64,000 nucleotides of DNA from Gnetum montanum (Eukaryota > Streptophyta > Gnetopsida > Gnetales > Gnetaceae), in NCBI GenBank assembly GCA_015680685.1, contig MNCI01009117.1:352111-416110 (forward strand), written 5' to 3'. The notes beneath the pieces are model-generated. The model was not told where the DNA came from, ran no database searches, and saw only the letters and a program-made list of their open reading frames with translations. Shown here piece by piece: positions 12,220 to 24,108 of this stretch. The position numbers and the translations under genes were made by a program. The stretch's first letter is position 1; every line of letters starts with the position of its first letter.

Positions 12220-13123
12220 TAATGAAGCACTAAATAGTTGATGCATTGACTAGGCCGCATATACGGGGCCTTGTATATGTGGCTGCGTCGATGCAGCCCC
12301 GTCGATGCATTTGTCCATGCATCTATGTGGCCCCATTTGCATGAAGCCTATTCTAGCCTATAAATAAGTGTGCTTCCACCACACTTAGGTACCTTTTTGG
12401 CAGTTGTAGCGATGCTCTTACAATTTTTTTCTGTGAGAGTTAGAATATTTTCCAAGTGCCCACAATAGGTGTGAGAAAGGTGTTCGGCTCTTTATTCAAG
12501 CACTAATGTACCTGAGCCATTGGTGTGACCGGCAATAAAGACGAGCTTTTCAAGCATTCCTTGCAGCAATTGGACTTAGTCATTTGATGCATTTACTAGT
12601 TTAATATTTCTATGCTTTAATAATTCCTTAAGTTTTCATTGTTATTACCTTAATCGTCATCACTCTCTTATAGTTTGTAAAACCCATAAGTACGACCATC
12701 TCAAACATAAACCTGACACTTGGCAACCCAGTGACGCTTAGTGCCTGGTAACCTAGTAGTGGTTAGGGGATGCTTAGAACATGCATGGAAGATGGGATCG
12801 AATACTTATGCTAGGAGAAGTTAACAAATATATTAGGATAATTATAGATTATGTAATATTCCATTCCTTACATTTCATTTTAGGAATTAGACACTAGAAG
12901 ATCAAGTGAAAAAGCCATAAAATCATTTGCCTCAATCTCACTTAACCATCACAATCAAAACATCACAAGCGAGGTTGGAAAAACAATGACCGTTCTAACA
13001 CAAGGTTTTGTTGGTTAAGGTCTAGTGTATGCAAAGTACTTACAGTCTACGAAATTCAACCGAGTCACGTGTGAACGCCCGTGATTCGCATGGTTGGGCA
13101 TAGGGGTACCTAGCCACTCATCA
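12220..13123 (+). repeat. 3' LTR of Element 1
   Basis: The 904-bp repeat matches the partial 5' LTR at the window start. TATAAATA lies at 12359-12366. It ends in CTCATCA at 13123. Its first base pair reads TA rather than TG, a mutated terminus. Confidence 0.88.
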
Positions 13124-13831
13124 CTCTTGCAGTTTAATTTCCTTGGAGTTATAATATTTTCCCTCTAAGTTCTTACAATGTGAATGAAAGAGATTGTATG
13201 GTGCTTTATTTAAATGCCATGTACTTGAATGCATTGGCATGAATGGTAATAAAGTTGAGATTTTTTATATTCATTGCAGCACTTAGATTAGTTTACTCTT
13301 TCTCATTTGCACTTTACCTTTGAGGAACTTTACATTCATAGCCACAATTAATTAATGGAATTAATCATAAATATGTAAGTATGACCAATTTGAGCATAAC
13401 ATATTACACTTAGTAATCCCAGTAGTGGTCATTTGGTATGACTAGTAATCACCACATGGTAACCCAATAGCGTTGATACTAGTTTGGGATATGTATGATA
13501 AGGGAATAATTACTTTATGTTAGGATAATTAATGATTAGAATAGCTAAGTAGTTAAATAGTTAATTATTAAATCTTTATCTACTCACCTAGTTCTTAGGA
13601 TAAAAAATATATATAAACATTTATAAAAATACACATCATGTACCTTAATTTACATTTAATCATATGAACTAATAATACAATTGTGAGCTAGGAAGACAAT
13701 GATCATACAACCCTTTACTTCATAGTTTAAAACTATAGGGAACTTAGGAACTAAGTCCATAGAATTTGACTAAATCATTAGTACACACTTGTGATTTGTA
13801 TGGTTGGGTGTAGGCCACACACTGCTCATCA
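13124..13831 (+). repeat. LTR fragment interrupted by Element 1
   Basis: This sequence aligns with about 19310-20009 of the Element 3 LTR (leader, TAATAAAG-like polyadenylation region, terminal CTCATCA). Its left part is displaced by Element 1 and lies outside the window. No primer site follows it; what follows is spacer sequence of an Element 3-type element. It may be a solo LTR or the product of a deletion. Confidence 0.7.
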
Positions 13832-14252
13832 ATTAGTATATCATCACTCCTACTATCAACCATAATAGCAAGCATGTCTTTGCATGATGTGATTCCTGTA
13901 AGAAAAATAACATGGGAACTCAAAGCACACCACTTAGACTCAATAATGGCATATAAACACTGGTTATGGGGCTAGAAAGACATGTTACCCATGCCTGAAG
14001 TTACCCCTCTAACTAAGACCCTCTCTACTTTCTTCTTCTCTTTTCTTTTTCTTTTGGAATAATGGTTGTCCTTTGGAGTTTTCCTAAACTTTTAATTAAT
14101 GTAGAGTAGACACATGTCAATGCAATGTTACTAAAAATGAAATGAATTGGGTCTAGACATGAAATGAACCTGTATCAATTCATCTTAATCATAATTTTCA
14201 CCAAGAACCTCATGGAACTTGGATGTCAATTGTCTCTTTCTTGTTCTCTCTT

Positions 14253-15045
14253 TGATGGGACGTGATATCGCGTATGCGATATCGTGACCGTCACAATATC
14301 GTGGTGTGCCATCATATCTATAAATAAGAGGCGGCTCTCCCTTGTTTCCCATCCTAGGCTAGATAGTAGGGAAACTCTGGCAGATTGATCACTCTAAAGA
14401 TAGAATATTTTCCATGTGCCCGCAGTAGGAGTCCTAAAGTGAATGGATCTTTATTCGAGCAAACATTGTACCTGAACACAAGTTTGTGTATGGCAATAAA
14501 GACGAGCTTCTTGGATAAACCTTGCAGTGCATGGAATAGGCTAATTAGGATTTTATTTACAATTATTTATTATTTGTTATTTAAATTCTTTATTAGTAAT
14601 TAAATCTTTCTCAACCCTTCTCTCCTAGTTAAGTGCCTCAGTACGACCGCTTCGAGCACGTGCATTACGCGTGGTGATCCCAGCAACGACTAGCGTTTGG
14701 TAACCACGGTTGCATTGGCTCAGGGTGTGTACGGTAAGTGGGAATGGATGTTGACACTAGGTTAATTTAGACTTAGTTCATTAGTTAGAATTAGTTAATT
14801 AGTCTCCTCAACCCTTTACCTCGATAGCATAGGAGATAAAACATAAAAAGATATAAAAATCATATACCTCAGACTTACTTAACCATACACCGTGACAACT
14901 ACAAGTAAGTTTGGGAAGACAACGAATAATTAACCTTAAGTGTTCCATAAGGCGTGTAGGCACTTAGTCTACGGAGTTCGACCAGATCGCGCATGCTACA
15001 CTCGTATTCGTATGGTTGAGTGTAGGGGTACCTCACCACTCATCA
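14253..15045 (+). repeat. Solo LTR of a third Athila/Tat-like family
   Basis: A 793-bp LTR starts TGATGGGACG and ends CACTCATCA. TATAAATA lies at 14319-14326. Element 3 spacer sequence lies on both sides, and short CTCTT/CTCTC sequences flank it as an imperfect target duplication. No internal element sequence is present, so it is best read as a solo LTR left by recombination. It is closely related to the LTR at the right edge of the window (63809-64000). Confidence 0.82.
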
Positions 15046-15567
15046 CTCTCTCTACCATTTATTCATCTCATGTTCTACCACCTCACTGCCTCATACCATA
15101 GCAAAGTATTCAGTTTTGTTTTCTAGCTAGCATAACCCTAGGACAATTACTTTCCTGGGTGTGAAATTTAACTTAACCCAACCATTCATTATTCGTGGGG
15201 CCCAAGAACTCCTTGCAATGTAGGTATGCAAGGGCATAATATGCCTATGCCTACTTTGGGAATGACCTACTTGCATTCCTTTGGTCTAACTTAAGTTAAA
15301 TTTCTTACCATGGATTGCTTGCTTGATCAATCATCCCAATGGCAATAAAACATCCAATTTTACTTTACTTGGCATCATAAACTCATCCAAATCCAATCAA
15401 ATTTCTTCTCATAGGCTAATCTTTATCTCTTTCATAGTGTTTCCATCATTCTACATCTTTTTGGCTTCCAGTCAGCTCTCGTTTCATTTTAAAACTCACT
15501 CAAAATTCCTCTGGTTCTCAATGGGAAAAATAGTTAAGAATAGCTGTGTCAATGCAACACAAAAAAT

Positions 15568-15576
15568 CTATAAATA
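15568..15576 (+). promoter_or_regulatory. Candidate internal promoter (TATA box), Element 3
   Basis: CTATAAATA aligns with the TATA box at 8724 of Element 1. It is about 140 bases before the conserved donor at 15713 and 460 bases before the ORF start. Confidence 0.5.
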
Positions 15577-15713
15577 CACACAATACTTAGCTCATTCTCA
15601 CCATTTTCCACAAGTGCTAGAGGAGTTTTTGTAATTTTTTAGAGTCCAAGAACCTTCCAAGCATTCTAACTTCCAAACTACTTACCTATTTTTCAACCAT
15701 CAAGCTACCAAAG

Positions 15714-16038
15714 GTATGCTTTATGTCATAGGGGACACAAACCTTTGGTTTTTTCACAAAAAAAAAATTCAAACATTTTCTAACCCCCCATGGTTAACTC
15801 ATCAAAATAATATTAAATTAATTACCATGAAGCGTTAAGACCAACAAATAAACTCTGATAACTAGGAATAAAATAATATTAAAATAATAAAACCTAGCTT
15901 ACAATCATAAATAAGCACTTAAATGATCAACCCTTAACGTCCAATATTTTAACATAACCTAATCTAACAAAGAAGGGTATTCAATAACTAAAGGTTATGA
16001 ACTAAAGAGCTAATCATGGATTATGTATGTGATCACAA
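15714..16038 (+). other. Candidate 5'-UTR intron, Element 3 (acceptor mutated)
   Basis: The donor CTACCAAAG|GTATGC is intact. The acceptor position, just before ATGGTACC at 16039, reads CACAA where Element 1 has TGCAG, so the AG is lost by one transition. Confidence 0.45.
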
Positions 16039-18884
16039 ATGGTACCAAAATGAGAATCACAAGTGGAAGGACCATCATAATTAAGGGAAAAGAAACCCTA
16101 AGGAGGAAGAGGCTAATAGTAACAACCCCAAGAATAAGTGGTTGAGATGACACATGCTACTAGATCTCTTTGAGAGAAACCTAAAGTGGAATCTATTATG
16201 TAGATTCCCACTATGGAGATAGGCTAATCTAGGTAGGACAAGGCTCTTGGGCCAAGACCTAATCTGGAGGTCACCCTCATAGAGGCCTACCTAGAATGGA
16301 TCAAGATAAAGGAGGTCCAAATTTCCATCCTACAAAAATTAAACTTTGGATCCTTGTTGGAGTTAACATCAAAAGAGGTTAGAACGTAACTACAGGGGTC
16401 TCCCTTGTGGCCTATTCTCTCTACAGTCAAAAGTGGTACATGGGAGAGACATACCTATTCTAGAATAATCGATAAGGAGATGCTTTGATGAAAGTTAAAG
16501 ACATTACCATCTCTTACTTGGTTGAGGCTATAGCTAAAGCCCTTAGTTTACACAACACTTTGGCAATACTTGCTATGATCTCAATATAGGTGGACCTAGA
16601 GGTAAAGAAGGGATGAATCCAAGAATGCTACAGTGTGGACCGTAAGGAGTACGATGCCCTTACAAAGGCAAAACAAGCTTATTTCAAGATTATAACCTAT
16701 CATCTAAACCCAACAGTGATGCTAAGTAAGGTGATAGCCTTCTTTACTAGGGCATGCTCACCTCTAATCAGAAAATTCCCAATTAATCTACCCTAGCTTA
16801 ACTTCATGGAGATCGAAAAATGATTCAAGAAAAACGAAAAGAGTAGGAAGACACTTCTCTTCATATTTTTGATTAATAAATTATGTAAATGAGGCTAGAG
16901 GAAGGGATAGCTCACTATTCAAATGATGTAGTCCATTGTGCCTCTACTACAATCATAGCAAAAAATGATGAAGGATAAGATAGTAACAAAGCTACACAAA
17001 GAGGAATAGCCACTACCACCACTATCTGTAGCCTCAAAAAATAAATTTGAAATGCCCATAGATTCCAAACAACTTAGGAAACTTCAAGAGCAGTAGCTAC
17101 AATAACAACAAGGATCTACAGGTGATGGAAAGTCACCTGTTTACCATACAGCCATGAGCCATCTAAATGAGGTTGTGAAGATCATTAGTTGGTTGAATAA
17201 TGAAATAGCCCTGCTATTCTCTATGCAAAGGAACCAAGTATCCATAAGGCCTAATTCAAGTGCCAAGGAGCTCATGGTGTCCATTCCTAGACAAACATTT
17301 CCTAAGATTTCAAAAAATGTTATAGCCTTCTCAATCATGTTGGAGGAAGGTAAGGGGACAACAGTCTTGGTGATGCAGCACAAGGGCTACGAGATAGTAG
17401 TAGAGGTGGTGGCTAATTGAGTAGTAGAGGTCCTTAATGCTCTTGTGGCATCTGTACCAAACATCGCTACCATGATAGACATCCATGCATCTACAGGAGT
17501 AAGAAGTAGTAGGATGAGAACTGCCCAACATAAGCAAGTGTTGGAAAGACTAGTGGGAGCTAGGCAACTACTTCTGAAGATCTTTGATCTCCTAGATGAA
17601 ATTACTACAAACTAGTCACAACTACTCAAGACAAGGGGCAAATTGTTGATTGCAACTGCATAACTTAAGAAGGCCACCATGACTAATCAACAATTGACCA
17701 TCAAAGTTTATGAGTTGAGAGGTCATCTCTCCAACCTTGTCATTCTCTAGCTAGAACTTACATGAGATGAAGCTTTTCAATAGCTTTAGCAAAAGTATAA
17801 AGAGGCTAAGAATGCAACAAAAATGGCAATCTTTGATACATCTATGTCAGAGGCCAACAACATCGACAAGGGCATGTCATAAGTTTGCAAGGAGAACTTG
17901 ATCCTTACCAATGACAATCACTACCTGCAATCCTATGAGCAATAAAAGAACCAACTAGTTGAATATATATGCCAATAGTAAGTGAAACTTGTCAAGGTGA
18001 ACTTGGACTTGAGAAGATTGACAGCCAAAAAATAGGAATTTCTCAATGGTGAAGGTTCGTGCTTTTTCCAAAAGACTATAATTGAGGTAGCTACTTGGAA
18101 GAATATGACCCTGAAATTTGAAAGAGTGAAGAATCATTATAAGGACCAAGTTGGACTACTTAAGGAAGTTAATAAAAAAGAAACAAAATTAGTTAAGACA
18201 AAGATGAATAAGGCCCTCCAACAACTCTATAAAATAGGTGATGTATGGCAACCCATCTTTGATGGACTGAATACATATAACAAGGTAGAAATCCACCTAA
18301 AGGAGTTGTAAATCAAGGAGATGAAAGAGTACATGAAACTTGCCAACCTCTGATATGCAAAATTGGCAATGCTAATAGCAAGAAGGCCAAGATCTAAATT
18401 GAAGAAGTATGTCATCAACTCTTACCTCCTTTATGAGGCAGAGTCCAAGCTCCATAATAAAGCAAAAAAAAAGTTAGAAATGGCCAACATGAAGCTTAAC
18501 ATTCTCAGAAGTAGGTTTACCAATCAATGAACTTTTACTAAGAACTTGGAGAGGAGGATCAATGACTACCATAAGTTGCAGAACCTAGTAAAAACACTTA
18601 ATATTGAACAAAAGACATTCACAACCTAGTTTGTTAATGTGAAGGAACTATTTCCTTCAATTGTATACCCATGGGATATCCCTTCACTAGTCCATATAAG
18701 TGAAGTAGCCTGGACCGTTCATGATCCACAGAGCAAAGATGAGAAGATGAAAGCACTCTTGAATTCTTTTAAACTTCCAGCAAAAGTAGCAACAACAATA
18801 GAGTAGCCTCAACCTTCAATAGCATCGATACACAATGAAAGACCATCTGAGCCATAGGAACCTCCACCTCTAGGCATTATGTGA
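16039..18884 (+). pseudogene. Post-pol ORF of Element 3, homologue of 9160-11974
   Basis: It is about 2846 nt long, close to the 2815 nt of the Element 1 copy. The start region keeps an EGPS motif and a basic stretch. Other matched segments are LQKLNFGS (about 16333), a KDITISYLVEAIAKAL-like stretch (about 16500), SVDRKEYDALT (about 16635), a coiled-coil part (17154-18300) and KIGDVWQPIFDGLN (about 18230). It ends after an FVNVKELFPS-like segment. A frameshift lies near 16430 and many TAG, TGA and TAA codons interrupt it. The divergence from Element 1 with preserved length and motifs shows the ORF was under selection before both copies died. Confidence 0.72.
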
Positions 18885-19116
18885 GAATTCATCATGTCTT
18901 CATCCATTCAACAAACACCTACTAAAATTTTATCTAAGTGTTCAATTTTGTTGTAAAAGAACACTCATTTTTGTAAAACTATACAGTACTTAGAGTTAGT
19001 TAGAGTCAGTTAGTCTATCTATCTATCAATAAATTCCATACTTTCCCAAATTTTGTAAGAAAGTCTATCCCAATTTTGTTCACTTAAGGTCGCGCTTTCA
19101 GTCAATCATGGGGGTA

Positions 19117-20009
19117 TGATAAATCATCAATAAGACAGGTTGCATTAATGCATGCTCGTCAATGTAGCCCCATCAATGTATCCCCATTGACGCATGTTGT
19201 GATGCGTTGACATAGGTACATCGACATGGATGCAGTCATTACCTATATAAATGTGCATATCCCTTGCATTTATGACACCTTTCAGTCTTAGCCTTAGCCA
19301 AATTCTTACAATTTTCTTCTATAAAAGTTAGAATATTTTCTCTCTAAGTGCCTACAATGTGGATTGAAGAGATTGTACGACATTTTATTTGAGTGCATAT
19401 GTACATGGATACATTTAAATGAACAATAATAAAATCGACATTTCCTCTATCCACTGCAACACTTAGATTAGCATAACTCTACTTTTCAATAATTTTCTTT
19501 GCATGCAATTTACATTTCTATTCTTGAGTAAGTAATGTCATTGTTCATAAGGACATGAGTATGACCAACTTTGAGCATAACATATTAATGCTTGGTAACC
19601 CTAGTAGTGGTTACTTGGTATACCCAATAGTATATACCTGGTAACCCAACAATGTTAATATAGGTTAAGGATGTGTATGACAAGTAAGATTGAATATTCT
19701 ACATTAGGATAGTTAATTAATAAAGTAATTAGTGAGTTGGTTAACTTAATCATTAAATCTTTATTCATTCAATAATTTAGCAAGCAAGAGAAAAATATAT
19801 AAAAATAAACATCTTATGCCTCAACCACACATAGTCATACACATAGATTAACATAAGTGTGAATTGGGAAGACAACAAGTTACAACTATAGAATTAACCA
19901 TTTAGGTATATCGGCCACTTAGGTAAATAAGTCCACGAAATTTGATTAGATCACATGTGAACAATTGTGATTCATGTGGTTGGGCATAGGAACTACCCAC
20001 CACTCATCA
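19117..20009 (+). repeat. 3' LTR of Element 3
   Basis: It begins TGATAAATC right after the purine tract ATGGGGGTA and ends CACTCATCA. TATATAA lies at 19244-19250. Length 893 bp. Confidence 0.82.
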
Positions 20010-21050
20010 GCAATACATAAGATAATAGTGAGGTACAAGTTTTCTATTCCAAGGATGGATGATATCCTTAATGTCCTTACCAATGCTGAAATTTTTAACA
20101 AAATTGATTTAAAGAGTGGATACCATCAAATAAAAATTAGGCTTGGTGATGAATGGAAGATAGCTTTTAAGACACTAGATGAATTTTTTAAATGGTTGAT
20201 AATGCCATTTGGGCTCACAAATGCACCTACTACATTCATGAGGTTGATGCATGATGTATTGAAGGACTTAATTGGTAAGTTCTATATTATCTTTTTTTAT
20301 GATATTTTAGTGTATAGCTCTAATGAGGAAGAGAACTTGGATTAATCGAGAATGGTGTTTCTTAAGTTGAAGGAGGCACAACTGATGATCAATGTAGAAA
20401 AAAAGGCATTTCTTCAAAAATGAAATTATATATTTAGGGCATGTGGTTTTTAAAAACCAGAATCGAATGGAAGCTACCAAAGTGAAGGCTATTAGGGATT
20501 GTTCAACTCCAAAGAATGTTGGGGAGGTAAGATCATTCCTTGATTTAGCAGGTTTTTATAAATGGTTCATCAAAAATTTTAATGGTATTTCATGGCCTAT
20601 GTTTTCTTTGTTGAAAAAATAAATAAGGAATTCAAATGGGATAATGAAGCCTATGGAAACTTTGACTTGTTGAAAGAAAAGATTACCATTGAATTGATGC
20701 TTGCAATTCTAGATTTTTAGAAGCTTTTTTAAGTGGAGGTGGATGCAAGTGGACTTGCCATTAGTGGGGTACTTTCATAAGAAGGCAGAGCTGTTGCTTT
20801 CTTTTCTGAAAAGTTGAATGAGTCAAGACAAAAATATAGCATATATGAGAAGGATTTGTATGCTATTCTTCAAGAAATCAAGCATTTGCAATAGTACTTA
20901 TTGTCCAAGGAGTTTACTTTGATGACAAACTACAAAGCACTTCAATTTCTAATAAAAGAAGTTGAGTGAAAAGTAGATGAAGTGGGTTGTATAGTTATAG
21001 GAGTTCAATTTTGTGTTAAAGCACAAAAGTGGGAAAGCCAATGTGGTGGT
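20010..21050 (+). pseudogene. RT and RNase H remnant of Element 4
   Basis: The frame starts mid-RT with KIIVRYKFSIPRMDDIL, then KIDLKSGYHQIKI, MPFGLTNAPTTFMRLMHD and the degenerate active site FFYDILVYSS (Y-D for D-D) at about 20295. The thumb and RNase H follow in changed frames with stops (VRSFLDLAGF-like, EVDASGLAISGVL-like, YSIYEKDLYAILQEIKH-like). Confidence 0.82.
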
Positions 21051-21059
21051 TGATGCATT

Positions 21060-21551
21060 TACTAGGGTGCATGTGGGTAATTTCAGTGTGCCCCTTGTGG
21101 AAGGTATGGGTGATTTTTCTTCTTTGTCTAAGCATGATATTGATTTTTGGTAGGTTTGGAAGAGTCTCAGGGAATCATTGTTGAGTAGGATAGACCAATG
21201 GAGGAACTATCATATTCAAGAAGAACTGTTATTTAAGAATGCAAAGGTATGTGTTCCTAATTATGATTTTAGGAAAAAGGTTTTGTTTGAAAAGCATTGT
21301 AGTGGGATGGCAGGTCACATGGGTAGGGATAAAACATTGGAACTTATGGGTAGGCACTATTTATGGGTTGGTATAGCAACCAAAGTTTTGAAATTTGTGG
21401 AGTGTTTGACTTGTTCAAAGTTCAAAGGAGGTAAAGGAGTGGATGGACATTATGTACCTTTGCCAATTCCCAATGATCCATGGGAAATTATATTTATGAA
21501 TTTTGTAAGTGATATTCCAAAAACCAAAAGTGGGAATCATTTAATTACTAA
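21060..21551 (+). pseudogene. Integrase N-terminal part, Element 4
   Basis: From 21178 an open frame holds the H-H-C-C zinc-binding module (KHCSGMAGHMGRDKT then ECLTCSKFKGG) and the first part of the core ([20 protein letters not shown]). The frame stops at 21555 where an inverted RT segment begins. In Element 5 the same gene continues directly into a [16 protein letters not shown] segment. Confidence 0.82.
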
Positions 21552-22139
21552 TTAAGTCCTTCAATACAACACTTGCCAATTAAGTCCTTCAATACATCAT
21601 GCATCAACCTCATGAATGTAGCAGGTGCATTCATGAGCCCTAATGACATCACCAACCATTCAAATAATTCATCCAGTGTCTTGAAGGTTGTCTTCCATAC
21701 ATCACTAGGCCTGATTCTAATTTGATAGTACCCACTCTTCAAATCAATTTTGCTAAAAATTTCAGCATTGGTAAGGACATCAAGGATATCATCCATCCTT
21801 GGAATATGAAACTTGTACCTCACTATTATCTTGTTTACTGCCCTGGAATGAATGTACATCCTCTCTTCATTATTATCCTTCTTGGTTATTGGTACCATTG
21901 TAACTACACAAGGTGAAATGAATTTTCTCATAATGCCATTTGCAAGTAACTCATCTAGTTGCCTTTACAGTTCAGCTCGTTGATTTGGTGCCATTTGATA
22001 AGCCCTCTTGTTTAGAATGGTAGCACTAGGAATGAAATCAATCTGATGTTGTACATTCCTCATTGGTGGCAATCCATCTAATTTTCCCTTATACACCTTG
22101 GAAACAATGAGATCTTTGTTTTTATTGATAGGTTCTTTA
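21552..22139 (-). repeat. Inverted RT-region fragment inside the Element 4 integrase gene
   Basis: Read on the - strand, this ~590-bp segment encodes the region upstream of and including RT: a GLPPMRNVQHQIDFIP segment, NKRAYQMAPNQRAEL, CVVTMVPITKKDN, KIDLKSGYYQIRI and MRLMHDVLKDLIGKC. It duplicates sequence that Element 4 also carries in the + orientation at 20010-20290. It replaces about 12 integrase codons present in Element 5. At its left junction an 18-base sequence starting ATTAAGTCCTTC occurs twice (about 21551 and 21580). Confidence 0.85.
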
Positions 22140-22430
22140 AGATGGCACACTTTGTTCCATGTAAGAAGATAAGTGATGCTTCTCATGTTGCAAATTTGTT
22201 TTTCCAACATTCTATGAATTTGCATAGAATTCCTTTGAATATTGTCAATGATAAAGACTCTAAATTCACAAGTCACTTTTGGAGGTCACTTTACAAAATT
22301 TTAGGGATAAAGTTGAATTTTTCTTATGCATATCATCTACAATCTAATGGTCAAATAGAGGTGGTGAATAAATTCTTGCTAAACATAATGAAATGTTTAT
22401 GTGATGGATAGCCAAATAGGTTTGGGAAAA
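22140..22430 (+). pseudogene. Integrase core, Element 4
   Basis: The frame resumes with MAHFVPCKKISDASHVA. It includes the second catalytic Asp region (NDKDSKFTSHFW; S-D is changed to N-D) and the Glu region (SNGQIEVVNKFLL). It ends at TAG 22409-22411. Confidence 0.8.
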
Positions 22431-22559
22431 CTTGCTATGTCACGTGGGGTTTTTATATAATAATAGTTTTTATGTTGCCATTAGCAAAAGCCCATTTGAG
22501 GTGAACTATGGATTTTATCCATAGATGGTGGACACCTTGAAGAACTTTGATGGTAAAGC

Positions 22560-23084
22560 TCAACTTACTGCTGATTTTGTGTAAGAGATGAGGGATCTCC
22601 ATGTACAAGTAAAATCAAATCTTAAAAAAAAAAGGTTGAAGAGAAAGTCCTCGAGAGGAATGAGGGCAAACAAAAGTTTGACTTCACTGTTGGTGACTTG
22701 GTTTGAGTGCACTTCGAGAAGAAGCAATTGAGAGGCATTGACTTCTCTAAATTAAAAGCTAAGAAGATGGGGCTTTTTAAAATCAAGGCTAAGATCAATG
22801 ATAATGCTTTTGGGATTGATTTAATAAACGATGTTGGTATGTCTTTTGTGTTTAATGTTTTAGATCTTATGCACTATCATGAACCAATTGATTAGGAAAC
22901 CATACAAGGTAGCATCGATAAGTTGAAGGGGGCTAGCCTTCAATGGAAAGCAAGACAATCATACTGAAGTAGAGGGAAGTTTTTAGCACTTGGGAAGTTA
23001 AGAGGCATGAATATTTGATCCATTGGGAGGATCAATTCTCAAATGATGCTGTATGGATCAACGAGACCAAACTTTATGAGTAGG
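22560..23084 (+). pseudogene. Integrase C-terminal part and chromodomain-like tail, Element 4
   Basis: FEKKQLRGIDFSKLKAKK and the following GPFKIKAKI-like strands match the C-terminal barrel of Ty3 integrases. At about 22975-23084 another frame gives FSTWEVKRHEYLIHWEDQ then NDAVWINETKLYE, matching the strand-strand-helix pattern of a chromodomain. Frameshifts separate the two parts. Confidence 0.7.
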
Positions 23085-23147
23085 GATTACTTTAACCCCT
23101 ACTCCCTTGTTCACATGAGTTCACTTTTTGAAGGGTGGGAGAGCTAG

Positions 23148-24108
23148 CGTAGGGACATCTCTTCCAGTTTCCTTTGTTTCTTTCCTATGTTTGTGTTTGC
23201 AAGTTTTGAACATGAGAAGATGTCCTGGGGGACATGAAGACGTCTTGGTTGAGAGTTGTTGTAGATAGAAGATGTCTTTGAGTTAGAGAAGAGGTCTTGT
23301 TGAATTTGCTATCTTTTTGGGGAAGACATCTTGTAGGAGGAAAGATGTCTTACACAAGCCATCTCCTACCAGAAGGAGACATTTTGTCCTAGAAAGAGAC
23401 ATCTTGCCTACATAGGAGACATCTTCACTAAAAGTTGGTTTTGACAGGAGATGTCTTGCCAAGGTCAAAGACAACCTATATGGCTAGGAAAACTTACAAA
23501 ATTATCTACCCTAATTCGGGAAACAACTAGGGTAAGTTGGACAAGGATGGAAGTGACTGTGGAGACAGTGAGATGACTATGGAAACAATTAAAGAACCTC
23601 AAGTTGAGTTAAGAAAAAGTTTTTAAGTTTCTTATCTTCGTGTTATCCATAAATATTGATGTAATTCATAATTGTTAGGACCATGAGTGAGAAGGAAAGT
23701 TCTTGAGTATGGAGAGCTTAGCAAGAGAGGGTGCGAGAGCACATTAAGTGCGTATAATTGGTGATTGTAGCTCTAAGGTCAATTGAGTGGTGTGTTGGCT
23801 TGTGTGTTCTAGTGTCTTGTATCTTACTTGTGAGTCAAGATCTTGATTTCGGTTAGGACGAGATTATCTATTGGTTGTGTCTTGCATTGAGAACAACCAT
23901 TGTGTGGTTGTAGAGCCTTATGCTCTGCAATATCATTTGAGTGTAAAAGGTTTAAGATGTTTGTGGGTTTTGAGAGCCTTGTTGTAATCTTCTAATTGAA
24001 TAATAGAAGATAGCTAGTTTTCTTGTTTTCCAGCAAAAAGTTTTGTCTTTGCATAATATTTGGATTTAGTATTTGAATGTGATTAATTATTGGAGTGAAC
24101 CTACTCCA
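23148..24108 (+). repeat. 3' LTR of Element 4
   Basis: It follows a purine tract (TTTTTGAAGGGTGGGAG) and starts CGTAGGGACATC, where Element 5 has TGTAGGAACACC. It ends GGAGTGAACCTACTCCA. Its first 330 bases hold about nine copies of the motif AGAYRTCT. The bases after 24108 match family C repeats. Confidence 0.82.

Larger units (their letters stand above)
1..13123 (+). mobile_element. Element 1: Athila/Tat-like Ty3/Gypsy retrotransposon, 5' edge outside the window
   Basis: Order on the + strand is LTR, tRNA-Asp-type primer site, gag, protease, RT, RNase H, integrase, a 2-kb spacer, a long post-pol ORF, purine tract and LTR. The two LTR copies (1-803 and 12220-13123) share the same TATA region and the same terminal motif. 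The protease has the D-L-G-S form and the RT the F-V-D-D-F form typical of the Athila/Tat clade. About the first 100 bases of the 5' LTR lie outside the window. All genes carry many in-frame stops but few frameshifts, so it is an old, dead copy that decayed mainly by transitions. The right end joins directly to an LTR fragment of another element, so Element 1 inserted into an older LTR. Confidence 0.9.
13832..20009 (+). mobile_element. Element 3: 3' half of a second Athila/Tat-like element
   Basis: It contains the spacer (13832-14252 and 15046-15560), internal promoter and intron region, post-pol ORF, purine tract and 3' LTR in the same order as Element 1, but diverged throughout. A solo LTR interrupts it at 14253-15045. 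Gag, pol and the 5' LTR are not in the window. Its LTR end at 20009 lies inside the RT region of Element 4, so it inserted there. Confidence 0.8.
20010..24108 (+). mobile_element. Element 4: chromodomain Ty3/Gypsy element, 5'-truncated by Element 3
   Basis: The remaining parts are RT (from the middle of the domain), RNase H, integrase, chromodomain-like tail, purine tract and 3' LTR. Protein segments and the LTR match Element 5 (47330-53937), so both belong to one family. The 5' half is missing from the window because Element 3 inserted into RT. The right flank is family C repeat sequence, as for Element 5. Confidence 0.85.
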
